Below are positions 9,763 to 18,826 of a stretch of 64,000 bases of DNA, piece after piece; within the stretch, counting starts at the first letter, position 1, and the number at the start of each line of letters is the position of its first letter. The position numbers were made by a program, and so were the translations under genes. The notes beneath the pieces were generated by a model, which had not been told where the DNA came from, made no database searches, and worked only from the letters and a program-made list of their open reading frames with translations. The DNA lies in contig NZ_JBNAFY010000003.1 in the NCBI RefSeq assembly GCF_049800915.1, forward strand, positions 186,001 through 250,000, given 5' to 3'. Source of the stretch: Amaricoccus macauensis_A (GTDB lineage: Bacteria > Pseudomonadota > Alphaproteobacteria > Rhodobacterales > Rhodobacteraceae).

Positions 9763-9905
9763 TCACCATCTCCTTCGTGTTGTGTTGCGAGATAGGTGGG
9801 TAGGCAGGCATTCTGGCGCTATTGCGGCGATTGGAAGACGGTTTTCCGGATCTGGAAGATGGGTAGCGGGGTGCCCCAGAAAGTCTTTGCCCCTGAGGAG
9901 GTCAG

Positions 9906-10580
9906 ATGGCTTTCAGGTTGGATCTGGATTTCTTTTATCCGGAAAGGTTCGCTTTCGAATACCTTGACAAGAATGGCATAGCAGAAGTCGCCATTTTCGG
10001 ATTGAGCAGGGGTGATCCGATTGATCCGGCGACGGTGCCACGCATCGCGCAAGCCCAACGAGGCAAGCGCATGCCGGACGTATGCCCGATGCCCGGCTTG
10101 AATGCTGTCAGTTCACGGTTTCGGGATCTGGTTGAGGAACTGGAGCCGGGTGTGCACCAGTTCTTCGAGATTGAGTTTAGGGAGCAGGATGGCATCCCAA
10201 TCCCCGGGCAATATTATACGTTCAACTGCCCTCGACGCATCGACACGATCCTTGTGAACGAATCCGGGCTTGGCTGGAAAGAAGCTCGCAATGGCATGCC
10301 AACTCCGAACACGCCCCGCCGGCAATTCTGCATCAGCAGTAACGCGAGTGGTGGAGCACATATCTGGTGTGAGAACTTCAAACGCGTCGCGGGCATCATG
10401 GTTTCTGATCAGTTCGCTGCCGAGGTCAAGAAGCGCGAGCTGACCGGCCTTGAAGTCAAGGCAACCTGTAATGAACTGGATGTTCCCTATGTCGCCGAAC
10501 AGCAGGTTGGGCCGATGCTTGCCTGGTTGAGGGCGAATCCGGATAAACGCAAGTCGTTTCAACTCGGCGACGCGCCATAG
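9906..10580 (+). CDS. Imm11/DUF1629-like protein, possible orphan immunity protein
   Basis: The 224-residue cytoplasmic protein has the layout I associate with the DUF1629/Imm11 family: a central segment ending in a helix (FRDLVEELEPGVHQFF), a beta strand reporting a Tyr-Tyr core (GQYYTFNCPRRID), and a C-terminal segment (IMVSDQFAAEVKKRELTGLEVK). Known members neutralise toxins of polymorphic or contact-dependent systems. No toxin, VgrG, PAAR or Rhs gene is adjacent, so if the assignment holds it is an orphan. The GAGGAGG ribosome-binding site is strong. Family assignment is by memory of the motif pattern, not by search. Confidence 0.6.
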   Translation: MAFRLDLDFFYPERFAFEYLDKNGIAEVAIFGLSRGDPIDPATVPRIAQAQRGKRMPDVCPMPGLNAVSSRFRDLVEELEPGVHQFFEIEFREQDGIPIPGQYYTFNCPRRIDTILVNESGLGWKEARNGMPTPNTPRRQFCISSNASGGAHIWCENFKRVAGIMVSDQFAAEVKKRELTGLEVKATCNELDVPYVAEQQVGPMLAWLRANPDKRKSFQLGDAP

Positions 10581-10698
10581 GCAGTTCCGTGAAGTTTGCA
10601 TGTCAGGGCCGCGAAAGCGGTTTTCTCCTTCCCATGCGCGGCTTATGACCCGAACCTGAAACGGCCCCGAGGCATGGGGCGCTTTGGCCGGGGAAGGC

Positions 10699-11595
10699 AT
10701 GTCGAGCAAACCTGTTCAACTCATCTGGGACGATGCCCGCGTCTTCCTCACTGTGGCGCGCACCGGCACGCTCACGGCAGCGGCGCGGGAACTCGGCGGC
10801 GGGGTCGCCACGGCCTCGCGGCGGGTCGAGCGGTTGGAAGCTGTGCTGGGCGTTCCACTTTTTGTGCGCCACCAGACCGGCTACCGGCTGACGGATGAGG
10901 GCACCGCGCTCCTGCCGCGGGCCGAGGCCATCGAGGCGGCGGCGCTCGGGCTTGCCGGCGGGGCCATCGAGGCAGCGGAAGCCGCCGGGCGGGTGCGACT
11001 GGCCACGGCGGAGAATCTCGCCAATCCGCTGGTGATCCCGAGCCTGCCCACTCTGATGGCTGCACATCCGCGCCTTACGGTGGAGATCCTCACGGACGTG
11101 GCCTCGGTGAACCTGCACCGGCGCGAGGCGGACCTGGCGCTGCGCATGGTGCGCCCCGAGGCGGGCCACGTGGCCTGCCGCAGGCTCGGCACGCTGGGGT
11201 TCGGGCTTTACGGCTCGAAGGACTATCTCGAGCGGCGTAAAGGGCGGGCGGATGACCTGTCGCAGGATGCGCTGATCGGCTGGGGCGAGACGCGAGCGGG
11301 CCTTCCCGCCGCGCGCTGGATCGAACACGCGCTTGCCGGGCGCCCCCCGGTTCTCACGACAACGACGCTCGCAGGCCAGCTCGGCGCGGCGGAAGCCGGG
11401 CTGGGGCTCGCGGTGCTGCCGCATTTCCTCGCCCGGCCCAAGGGGCTTGAGGCATTGCCGGTTCATCCGGGCTGCGACCAGGAGATATGGCTGGTGATCC
11501 ATGCCGATCTGGCCACGTCGCGTCGGGTGCGGGTGGTGGCCGATCACCTTGCCGCGCTGGTAACGCACCGTCAGCAGGAACTGGCCGGCGTCTGA
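10699..11595 (+). CDS. LysR-family transcriptional regulator
   Basis: The N-terminal winged helix-turn-helix (residues ~10-70, TLTAAARELGGGVATASRR with a recognition helix leading into RVERLEAVLG) is followed by a LysR substrate-binding domain to the C terminus. Length (~298) is standard. A TTG start at 10684 is possible; ATG 10699 is chosen because the HTH begins at the usual distance from it. Targets are unknown: the next genes on the same strand encode a cupin and an ABC1 kinase. Confidence 0.88.
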   Translation: MSSKPVQLIWDDARVFLTVARTGTLTAAARELGGGVATASRRVERLEAVLGVPLFVRHQTGYRLTDEGTALLPRAEAIEAAALGLAGGAIEAAEAAGRVRLATAENLANPLVIPSLPTLMAAHPRLTVEILTDVASVNLHRREADLALRMVRPEAGHVACRRLGTLGFGLYGSKDYLERRKGRADDLSQDALIGWGETRAGLPAARWIEHALAGRPPVLTTTTLAGQLGAAEAGLGLAVLPHFLARPKGLEALPVHPGCDQEIWLVIHADLATSRRVRVVADHLAALVTHRQQELAGV

Positions 11596-11679
11596 GGCAT
11601 TTGCGATCCGGAGCAGATTGACACGAGGCGCGCAACACTGGGAAATCATGAGCGCGCCAGGAAGTATCGGGAGTGGTGT

Positions 11680-12165
11680 ATGGAAAGCGGATCGGACCTT
11701 CGGCCATTGGCAATTCACGTGGACGAGTGCGCGCCACGCACGAAGCCGTCGAACTATCCCGAGCCCTTCGCGAGCCGGATGTCGGGGCGCGAGAAACGCC
11801 AACTGGGCAATGTGTTCGGGCTCACGAATTTCGGCGTCAATCTGACCCGCCTTGCGCCGGGTGGAGAATCCGCGCTGTTGCACCGGCATACCAAACAGGA
11901 CGAATTCGTCTACATCCTCGAGGGGCATCCGACACTTGTGACGGATACGGTGGAGATTCCACTCGGTCCCGGCATGTGCGCGGGTTTTCCGGCAGAGGGT
12001 GCCGCGCATCACCTCGTGAATCGCAGCGATGCCGAGGTCGTTTATATCGAGATCGGGGACCGCACCGACGGCGATATCGTGGAATACCCGCAAGACGATC
12101 TTTCCGCAGCACTTGGGCCGGACGGCAATTGGGTCTTCGCCCACAAGGACGGCATGCCCTACTGA
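11680..12165 (+). CDS. Cupin-domain protein
   Basis: A small single-domain cupin. Motif 1 appears as LLHRHTKQDEFVYILEG (metal ligands two His and Glu), and motif 2 follows around GPGMCAGFPAEGAAHHLVN with the third His. The start is supported by GGGAG upstream. Family members range from enzymes to ligand-binding proteins; nothing here fixes the substrate. Confidence 0.82.
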   Translation: MESGSDLRPLAIHVDECAPRTKPSNYPEPFASRMSGREKRQLGNVFGLTNFGVNLTRLAPGGESALLHRHTKQDEFVYILEGHPTLVTDTVEIPLGPGMCAGFPAEGAAHHLVNRSDAEVVYIEIGDRTDGDIVEYPQDDLSAALGPDGNWVFAHKDGMPY

Positions 12166-12281
12166 GCGAGCGCAAAAGCGCGGCTTCCGCACCCGGTTGG
12201 ACTTGAGGCGCGCCTGCGCCATCTCCATCAGGACATTCTGACGGCCGGGTCGCTTCAGTAGCGTCCCTGGGGAGGATGCTG

Positions 12282-13604
12282 ATGCCGCGCAGAGATTTCA
12301 CCGATGGAGCCTATCCCGTGCCGAGCCGACGGCTGGCGCGAATGGCTCGACTGGGTGGGATGACCACCGGCGTCCTGAGTAACATGCTCACCAGCGGCGC
12401 ACGGCAGATTGCGCGGGGGGAGCGGCCGCGGCTGCCCGACATGCTGCTCAATCCGGCCACGGCCCGCCGTCTGACGCGCGATCTCGGACAGATGCGCGGG
12501 GCAGCAATGAAGCTTGGCCAGATGCTGTCGATGGATGCGGGCGTGGTGCTGCCGCCGGAAATGACCGATATCCTGTCCGCGCTCCGATCCGATGCGCCGC
12601 ATATGCCCCCTGCCCAACTGAGAGATGTGCTTGATGCGGAATGGGGTTCCGGCTGGTACGGACGGTTCGACCGGTTCGATGTACGCCCCTTTGCCGCTGC
12701 CTCCATCGGGCAGGTCCATCGCGCACGAATGCCCGATGGCCGTGATCTGGCCATCAAGGTGCAATATCCCGGTGTGCGCGACAGCATCGACAGCGACCTC
12801 GACAATGCCGCCGCCCTGCTGCGCCTGCCTGGGTTGATCCCTCGCGACATGGACCTTTCGCCGGTCTTGCGCGAGGCCAAGCGACAGTTGCATATCGAGG
12901 CCGACTACCTCTCCGAGGGTCGGAACCTGATGGCGTTCCACGGGTTGCTCGGGGACACGGACGCCTTTCTTCTGCCTGAGGTGCAGGCCGACCTGAGCAC
13001 GCCGCAGGTTCTGGCCATGACATATCTGGAATGCCAGCCGCTCGAGGCCCTGACCGATGCACCGCAAGCCCTGCGCGACCGGGTGGCCGGCGATCTGATC
13101 GAGCTTGTCTTGCGCGAGCTTTTTGCCTTTCGCCTGATGCAGACCGATCCCAATCTGGCGAATTATCGGTTTGATCCAGCAACCGGACGCATCGTCCTGC
13201 TGGATTTTGGCGCGGTGATGCCCATTGCGCCAGAATTGTCAGCGGCCTTTCGACGGCTTCTGAATGCCGCGCTGGAGGACGACCCGGACGCGATCCGTGC
13301 GGAAATGCAGGAAATCGGCTACTTTTCGGAAGAAACCGCGCCGCGTCACATCGCGCTCTGTATCGAGATGTTCCGGACGGCAATGGCACCATTGCGGCAG
13401 AGCGCGCCTTTCGATTTCGGCCACTCGGATCTGCTCGACGTCCTGCACGGCATGGGGCATGCCATGGGCCGGGATCGCGACATGACCCATGTGCCACCAC
13501 CCGAGACGCTCTTTCTCCATCGAAAGATCGGCGGGATCTATCTTCTGGCGGCGAAATTGCGGGCGCGGGTCGCCTTGCGGCCGATGGTCGAGCGATTCCG
13601 CTGA
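12282..13604 (+). CDS. ABC1/AarF/UbiB-family atypical kinase
   Basis: A 440-residue ABC1-family protein. The invariant family motif is seen as MKLGQMLSMD (KxGQ), followed by the Ala-rich loop that replaces the P-loop (FAAASIGQVHRA), the Lys strand (LAIKVQYPG), and the catalytic-loop/metal motifs (QTDPNLANYRF, LLDFGAV). Bacterial members support ubiquinone biosynthesis through an ATPase role. The ATG at 12282 is preferred over 12276 because GGAGG abuts the latter but sits six bases before the former. There are no C-terminal membrane helices, unlike E. coli UbiB, so a general ABC1 kinase label is safer. Confidence 0.85.
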   Translation: MPRRDFTDGAYPVPSRRLARMARLGGMTTGVLSNMLTSGARQIARGERPRLPDMLLNPATARRLTRDLGQMRGAAMKLGQMLSMDAGVVLPPEMTDILSALRSDAPHMPPAQLRDVLDAEWGSGWYGRFDRFDVRPFAAASIGQVHRARMPDGRDLAIKVQYPGVRDSIDSDLDNAAALLRLPGLIPRDMDLSPVLREAKRQLHIEADYLSEGRNLMAFHGLLGDTDAFLLPEVQADLSTPQVLAMTYLECQPLEALTDAPQALRDRVAGDLIELVLRELFAFRLMQTDPNLANYRFDPATGRIVLLDFGAVMPIAPELSAAFRRLLNAALEDDPDAIRAEMQEIGYFSEETAPRHIALCIEMFRTAMAPLRQSAPFDFGHSDLLDVLHGMGHAMGRDRDMTHVPPPETLFLHRKIGGIYLLAAKLRARVALRPMVERFR

Positions 13605-13785
13605 AAGCTCGCCGCCCGCTTCTGGCCAATGCGCGTTTCCCGCCCCGGACGATTGCCTGAACACACATTGACCGCGCCAGGCTTGCGATCCCACCGCCCG
13701 CACGGGTTGCTCCGGCCCGCGATCAGGGTTAATCCCACGAAACGGTGCGCTTCACGATGGCGCAACAGCGGAGACAGGCGGACAC

Positions 13786-14634
13786 ATGGGCAGCGATCCA
13801 CAGCTTCTGGTATCCACGGAATGGCTTGCCTCGCATCTCGAGGCCCCGGACATCCGGGTGATCGACGCGAGTTGGCATATGCCCGATACCGAGCGCGATG
13901 CCCGAGCCGAATACGAGGCGGCGCATATCCCCGGTGCGCGCTTCTTCGATATCGATAAGATTTCGGACCCCCAGTCCAAGCTTCCCCACATGGCGCCGCC
14001 GCCCGAGAAGTTCGTTTCGGCCGTCCGCGCGATGGGCATCGGCGACGGACATCGCGTCATCGTCTACGATACGGCGGGGCTTTTCAGCGCAGCCCGGGTC
14101 TGGTGGCTGTTCCGGCTCTTCGGAAAGCAGGACGTTGCCGTTCTCGATGGCGGTTTCAGGAAATGGAAGGCCGAGGGGCATCCGGTCGAAGACATGCCGC
14201 CCCTTCTGCGGGATCGTCACTTCACCGCGCGCCGTGACGCGAGCCTCGTGCGCGACGTGACCCAGGTTGCCGCCACTTCCAAACTCGGCAACGCGCAGAT
14301 CGTGGACGCCCGTTCGCCCGCGCGGTTTCGCGGTGAGGAGCCGGAGCCACGCGAGGGCCTGCGCCCCGGACATATTCCGGGCTCGAAAAACGTTCACTAT
14401 GCCTCGCTCCTCAATGAGGACGGCACGCTGAAGTCTGCCGAGGAAACCCGGGCCATCTTCGAGGCGGCCGGTGTCGATGTATCCTCCCCCGTGGTGACAA
14501 CATGCGGGTCCGGCGTGACGGCGGCGATCCTGTCGCTGGCGCTCGAACGGATGGGAAATCGCAACCACGCACTCTATGACGGCTCCTGGGCCGAATGGGG
14601 CGCCTATCCGGATCTGAAGGTCGAAACCGGATGA
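13786..14634 (+). CDS. sseA: 3-mercaptopyruvate/thiosulfate sulfurtransferase
   Basis: Two tandem rhodanese domains are present. The first (residues ~5-140) is inactive-type, and the second (~165-280) carries the active-site Cys in CGSGVTA, the loop typical of 3-mercaptopyruvate sulfurtransferases. It transfers sulfane sulfur from 3-mercaptopyruvate to cyanide or thiols. The stop codon overlaps the ATG of the following GNAT gene (ATGA), so the two are translationally coupled. Confidence 0.9.
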   Translation: MGSDPQLLVSTEWLASHLEAPDIRVIDASWHMPDTERDARAEYEAAHIPGARFFDIDKISDPQSKLPHMAPPPEKFVSAVRAMGIGDGHRVIVYDTAGLFSAARVWWLFRLFGKQDVAVLDGGFRKWKAEGHPVEDMPPLLRDRHFTARRDASLVRDVTQVAATSKLGNAQIVDARSPARFRGEEPEPREGLRPGHIPGSKNVHYASLLNEDGTLKSAEETRAIFEAAGVDVSSPVVTTCGSGVTAAILSLALERMGNRNHALYDGSWAEWGAYPDLKVETG

Positions 14635-15289
14635 GCAAGCATTCCGCCGGCGAAGAGGTCGAGTATGCGGTGACATTTCTGGCGATGGAGGAGCGGCCGC
14701 GCCACCCGCGACCGCCCCTGCCGGCCGGATCCCCCTGCGCCCTGATTGCTGCGAAATCGCCGCCCAACTGGTATTTCCTGTCGCTCTACGAGGCCGTGGG
14801 CCGCGACTACGAGTGGACGGACCAGATCGAGCGCCCGGATGATGAGCTAGCGGCCTGGCTGAACGACGAGAATGTCGTGCTTTACACCTTCCTGCGCGCA
14901 GGCTGGCCGCATGGTTTCTTCGTTCTCGACCACCGGGAAACCGAGACCTGTGATCTGGCCTATTTTGGTCTCGTGCCGGAGGCGATGGGGCGTGGGCTTG
15001 GCTGGTTCCTGCTGGAAACGGCCGTGCACATGGCCTGGGATCTGCCTGGCGTCGAACGGGTCACGGTGAACACGAATTCGCTCGACCATCCCCGTGCCCT
15101 GCCTCTCTACCAGAAGGCGGGTTTCGCGCCCTATCGACGCGCAACCCGCCGCCGCATTCTCANNNNNNNNNNTGTGGTCCCCCCCCCCCGGGCCGGCGCC
15201 CCGTCCACCTTGGGGGTGTTGGCCCCCCCCCCCCCCCCCCCCCCCCCCGCCGCATTCTCACCCGCGACCGATCCCTGATCGAAATCTGA
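14631..15289 (+). CDS. GNAT-family N-acetyltransferase, interrupted by a probable assembly artefact
   Basis: This is a GNAT acetyltransferase with the acetyl-CoA loop region (GLVPEAMGRGLGWFLLE) and the C-terminal motif (ALPLYQKAGFAPYRR). It starts by ATGA overlap with sseA. After base 15162 come ten Ns and a C-homopolymer-rich stretch, then a second copy of the 14 bases just before the gap (15149-15162 equals 15247-15260). Joining the two copies restores the frame, which continues RILTRDRSLIEI to a TGA at 15287-15289 just before the next gene's ribosome-binding site; the native protein is then 186 residues. Read literally through the Ns, the frame ends at 15278 with a nonsense tail. Confidence 0.85.
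15163..15260. other. Assembly gap and artefactual C-rich insert
   Basis: Ten Ns (15163-15172) are followed by a stretch with runs of C up to more than 25 long and a duplicate of the 14 bases bordering the gap. Coding sequence is continuous if the 98 bases 15163-15260 are removed. This is best read as a mis-scaffolded low-quality read end and not as biology. Confidence 0.85.
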
Positions 15290-15304
15290 CCTCTGGAGAC
15301 CCTA

Positions 15305-16489
15305 ATGTACGAAGCGCTCAAGGCTCCCCCACCCGACAAGATCATCCAGCTCATCGCGCTGTTCGCCGAGGATCCGCGCACCGATAAGGTCGATCTCGGC
15401 GTTGGCGTCTACAAGGACCCGGACGGCAACACGCCGGTGATGCGCGCGGTGAAGATCGCCGAAAAGGCGCTCTGGGAGGAGCAATCCACCAAAAGCTATC
15501 TGAGCGTTCTCGGTGACAAGAGCTTCGTCAACGGCATGCGCGACCTGATTCTCGGTGACGCGGTCGATGCGGCTCGGATCGGTGGAGCGCAGACACCGGG
15601 CGGCACCGGGGCAATCCGTCAGCTCTGCGAGCTGATCCAGCGTGCTACGCCCGATGCAACTGTCTGGCATTCCGATCCGACCTGGCCGAACCATCCGCAG
15701 ATCATCAATCATGTCGGTCTCACATCGAAGACCTTCCGCTACTATGACGCGGCCGCAGGCGCGGTGAGCTTCGAGGCGATGTGCGACGATCTGAAGGCCG
15801 CGGCCGCGGGCGATGTGGTGATCCTGCACGGTTGCTGCCACAATCCGACGGGTGCAAACCTGACTCTCGAACAGTGGGAGGCGATCACCGCGCAGTGCGA
15901 GGCGCAGGGGCTCATTCCGCTGATCGACATTGCCTATCAGGGCTTCGGCGACGGCCTCGAGGAAGATGCAGCCGGCGTGCGGCACATGGCGGCCAGCCTG
16001 CCCGAGGTGATGATCGGCGCAAGCTGCTCGAAGAACTTCGGCCTTTACCGCGACCGCGTCGGCGCTGCGCTGGTGATCGGCAAGGATGCCGAAGCCGGTA
16101 AGCTCGCGGAAGCCAACCTGGGCTCCCTCAACCGCCTGAACTTCTCCTTCCCGCCGGATCACGGGGCGAAGGTGGTTTCGATCATTCTCAATGACACCGA
16201 GTTGCGCACCGCGTGGAAAGCCGAGCTCGAGGAGATGCGCCTCAACATGCTGTCCCTGCGCAAGGGGCTGGCGGAAGCGCTGCGCCGGGAAGCCAATTCC
16301 GACCGCTTCGACTATATCGCGGTGCATCGTGGCATGTTCACCCAGCTTGGCGGCACGGTCGAGAAGGTTAAGGCACTGCGCGAGGATCACGGGATCTACA
16401 TGGTCGGCACTGGCCGGATCAACATTGCGGGTCTGCCGGCGGATGGGCTCGACAAGCTTGCCAAGGCGATTGTCAGCGTCGGGATCTGA
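15305..16489 (+). CDS. Aromatic/aspartate aminotransferase (class I PLP)
   Basis: A 394-residue class I aminotransferase of the AspC/TyrB group. It opens with the group's N-terminal wording (VDLGVGVYKD), has the substrate-binding CCHNPTG motif, the PLP-phosphate/pyridine region (DIAYQGF) and the Schiff-base Lys in SCSKNFGLYRDR. It transfers amino groups between aspartate or aromatic amino acids and 2-oxoglutarate. GGAGA upstream supports the ATG. Confidence 0.93.
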   Translation: MYEALKAPPPDKIIQLIALFAEDPRTDKVDLGVGVYKDPDGNTPVMRAVKIAEKALWEEQSTKSYLSVLGDKSFVNGMRDLILGDAVDAARIGGAQTPGGTGAIRQLCELIQRATPDATVWHSDPTWPNHPQIINHVGLTSKTFRYYDAAAGAVSFEAMCDDLKAAAAGDVVILHGCCHNPTGANLTLEQWEAITAQCEAQGLIPLIDIAYQGFGDGLEEDAAGVRHMAASLPEVMIGASCSKNFGLYRDRVGAALVIGKDAEAGKLAEANLGSLNRLNFSFPPDHGAKVVSIILNDTELRTAWKAELEEMRLNMLSLRKGLAEALRREANSDRFDYIAVHRGMFTQLGGTVEKVKALREDHGIYMVGTGRINIAGLPADGLDKLAKAIVSVGI

Positions 16490-16514
16490 GTTTTCCCGGG
16501 AACGCTTCTGCTGG

Positions 16515-17696
16515 GTGCCCGGCGCCCGGCTCGTGGATGCCCGGGGAAACAGCTACGACGCGGGAGACAGCGCGGCAGGAGATCTTGCCGCGCTTTTCGC
16601 CGCCGCGGGGCGCGGTGACGAATTCTGTCTGACCCCGAATGGGCTCGAGATCCTCGCGCCCGCATCCTTGGGCACCCTGCCCTCCTTCCAGTGTGAAACA
16701 TCCGGCACCAGCGGAACGCCCAAGCGGATCCGCCGGACGCAGGCCTCCTGGCTCGCGAGCATCGTAATTGATCGCGCGCGATTCGGGATCGGGCCGGGAA
16801 GTTCGGTCGGGGTTCTGGGTGGGCTCGAAAGCTCGCTGGCGCTCTACGGCGCCGTCGAGGCGCTCTGCCTTGGCGCTGATCTGCATGTCGTGGGCGGAAT
16901 GCGCCCGGATCGCCAGCTTGCGCGGCTCGATGCGCAGCGCGTTTCGCTCCTCTGGGCCACTCCGACCCAAGTGCGTCAGCTTGCGGCATGCGGTCGGCCC
17001 TGCGCTTCCCTGCGCCATTTGCTCGTGGGGGGCGGGCGGTTCGACAGGGCGACGCGGGAGATGGCCTCGCAGCTTTTCCCCGGCGCGGAGATCACCGAGT
17101 TCTATGGCTCCGCGGAGACGAGCTTCATCACACTTACCAGTAAGGATACACCGGACGGATCGGTAGGACGCGCCTATGCCGGCGTGGTTCTGGAAATTCG
17201 CGGTGCGGACGGACAAGTGCAGGCAGCGGACAGTCCGGGGGAGATATGGGTGAGAAGTCCTTATCTCTTCACCGGCTACGCTCGGGGCGGCTCGGACCAT
17301 ACGAAACGTGACGGGCCGTGGCTCACAATTGGCGAGACTGGCGCGCTGGATGAGAGCGGACATCTCCGTATTGGCGCGCGGGCAGGACGAATGGTCACTG
17401 TGTCGGATCGCAACGTCTCGCTCGATGCAGTGGAAGAGGTACTGCTCGGGCTGGACGGCGTCGCGCAGGCCGGGGTTGTTGCCATGCCAGATCCGTTGCG
17501 CGGACAGATCCTCGCGGGCGTGCTTCAGTGCAGCGGGTGTGCGGACCCTGAAGTCATTCTGCGCCAGGCCCGTGCGGCATTGGGTGCAACAGTCGCGCCA
17601 CGGCGCCTCGTAACAATCGACCACTGGCCTCAACTTGCGTCCGGAAAGACCGATTATGCTGCTCTGCGCGCCCGACTGGATGGCGACGGCAAGTGA
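16515..17696 (+). CDS. Short AMP-forming acyl-CoA synthetase-like protein (ANL superfamily)
   Basis: The adenylate-forming core is recognisable: the P-loop TSGTSGTPKRI at ~residue 63, the A5 motif EFYGSAETS, the GETGAL segment that aligns with TGD, and a C-terminal LASGKTDY bearing the catalytic Lys. The N-terminal subdomain before the P-loop is only about 60 residues, roughly 100 shorter than in typical members. The GTG at 16515 is chosen as the first start after the aminotransferase stop. Its stop overlaps the GTG of the thiolase-like gene, so they form a pair. The same kind of pair (yhfT-yhfS) sits next to bioY in Bacillus subtilis, which suggests a biotin-linked acyl role here (inference). 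Confidence 0.75.
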   Translation: MPGARLVDARGNSYDAGDSAAGDLAALFAAAGRGDEFCLTPNGLEILAPASLGTLPSFQCETSGTSGTPKRIRRTQASWLASIVIDRARFGIGPGSSVGVLGGLESSLALYGAVEALCLGADLHVVGGMRPDRQLARLDAQRVSLLWATPTQVRQLAACGRPCASLRHLLVGGGRFDRATREMASQLFPGAEITEFYGSAETSFITLTSKDTPDGSVGRAYAGVVLEIRGADGQVQAADSPGEIWVRSPYLFTGYARGGSDHTKRDGPWLTIGETGALDESGHLRIGARAGRMVTVSDRNVSLDAVEEVLLGLDGVAQAGVVAMPDPLRGQILAGVLQCSGCADPEVILRQARAALGATVAPRRLVTIDHWPQLASGKTDYAALRARLDGDGK

Positions 17697-18826
17697 GCAG
17701 CGCCTGGATCATCGCCGCCAGACGAACACCGGTGGCTCCGCGCGGTGGGGCGCTCTCGCGGCTGGCACTGCACGAGCTTGCCGCTGCCTCTGCCCGCGCC
17801 TGTCTCGAGGATGCGGGGATTGCAAGCGACAGTGTGGAGGAGTTGATCCTCGGCAACGGAATCGGGCCGGGTGGCAATCCGGCACGTGTGGCCGCGCTGG
17901 CCACGGGGCTGCCCGAGCGGGTGGGCGGACTGACACTCGACAGGCAGTGTTGCAGCGGTCTGGATGCGGTCGGGCTCGCGGCCATGCTGGTCGAAACCGG
18001 GCGGGCGGAAATCGTGCTCGCGGGCGGGGCGGAAAGCTATTCGCGACGTCCGCTGCGGCTCGCTACCGACCCTGACGGCGGCCCGCCGCGTCCCTACGAT
18101 CAGGCGCCCTTTACCCCCTGGCCGGAGCGCGATCCGGACATGCACGAGGCTGCCGACGCGCTCGGACGCAAACTCGGGATCCCACGTGCCGAGCAGGACG
18201 CCTGGGCCGTGGAGAGCCACGCCAAAGCGCTGGACGCGCAAGCGCGTGCAGTGACTACAGGTCCTTATCGAGAGATTGCCCGCGTGTCCGGCACGGATCT
18301 GGAGCAGGATGCGTTTGCACGGCGGCTTACTCCCGCCCTCGCCCGGCGCGCCAAGCCGATTGCCGGGGAGATCACGTCAGCCAATGCGGCGGTGGCGGCA
18401 GATGGTGCGGCATTCTGCCTGGTCGTCTCGGAGCGGATCGCACGCAGCGCGCCCGGCCCTGCGATCCGGGTTGGGACATGGGCTTCTCTGGGTGGCGATC
18501 CGGACCTGCCCGGTCTGGCGCCTGTGTCGGCCATTCGCCATGTGCTCGAGAGAGAGGCCCTGCGACCGGAGACACTTTGCGCGGCGGAAATCATGGAGGC
18601 CTATGCTGTGCAGGCCATCGCATGCGTGAAGGGATCAGGAATCGACCCAGCCATTGTGAACCGCAGGGGAGGTGCGCTGGCTCGCGGTCACCCCGTGGGC
18701 GCGTCCGGGGCAATACTCGCGGTTCGGCTCTACCACGAGCTTTGCAAAAGGGGCGGCACAGGCATTGCCGCCATTGCTGCGGCGGGCGGGCTAGGCACCG
18801 CGCTCGCACTCATCAGGGATCGCTGA
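17693..18826 (+). CDS. Thiolase-family protein with altered active site
   Basis: A 377-residue thiolase-fold protein. The nucleophilic Cys loop is present (RQCCSGLDA), as is the His motif (GHPVGASG). However, the segment that normally reads CxGGG near the C terminus reads AAAGGLG, so the second catalytic Cys is Ala, and the usual NEAF reads MEAY. It may catalyse a different acyl transfer or be non-canonical. Start by GTGA overlap with the ligase gene. It converges on, and overlaps by 14 bp, the nitroreductase at the end of the bioMNY operon. Similar in context to B. subtilis YhfS. Confidence 0.8.
   Translation: MSSAWIIAARRTPVAPRGGALSRLALHELAAASARACLEDAGIASDSVEELILGNGIGPGGNPARVAALATGLPERVGGLTLDRQCCSGLDAVGLAAMLVETGRAEIVLAGGAESYSRRPLRLATDPDGGPPRPYDQAPFTPWPERDPDMHEAADALGRKLGIPRAEQDAWAVESHAKALDAQARAVTTGPYREIARVSGTDLEQDAFARRLTPALARRAKPIAGEITSANAAVAADGAAFCLVVSERIARSAPGPAIRVGTWASLGGDPDLPGLAPVSAIRHVLEREALRPETLCAAEIMEAYAVQAIACVKGSGIDPAIVNRRGGALARGHPVGASGAILAVRLYHELCKRGGTGIAAIAAAGGLGTALALIRDR

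Noticed and set aside
10603..12228. A 541-residue minus-strand frame across the LysR and cupin genes
   Set aside because: Both plus-strand genes have clear domains and ribosome-binding sites; the long frame is Arg/Pro/His-rich noise.
15173..15250. The C-homopolymer stretch as a real low-complexity element or recombination site
   Set aside because: It sits beside Ns, repeats the flanking bases and breaks an otherwise intact gene; an assembly error is a simpler explanation.
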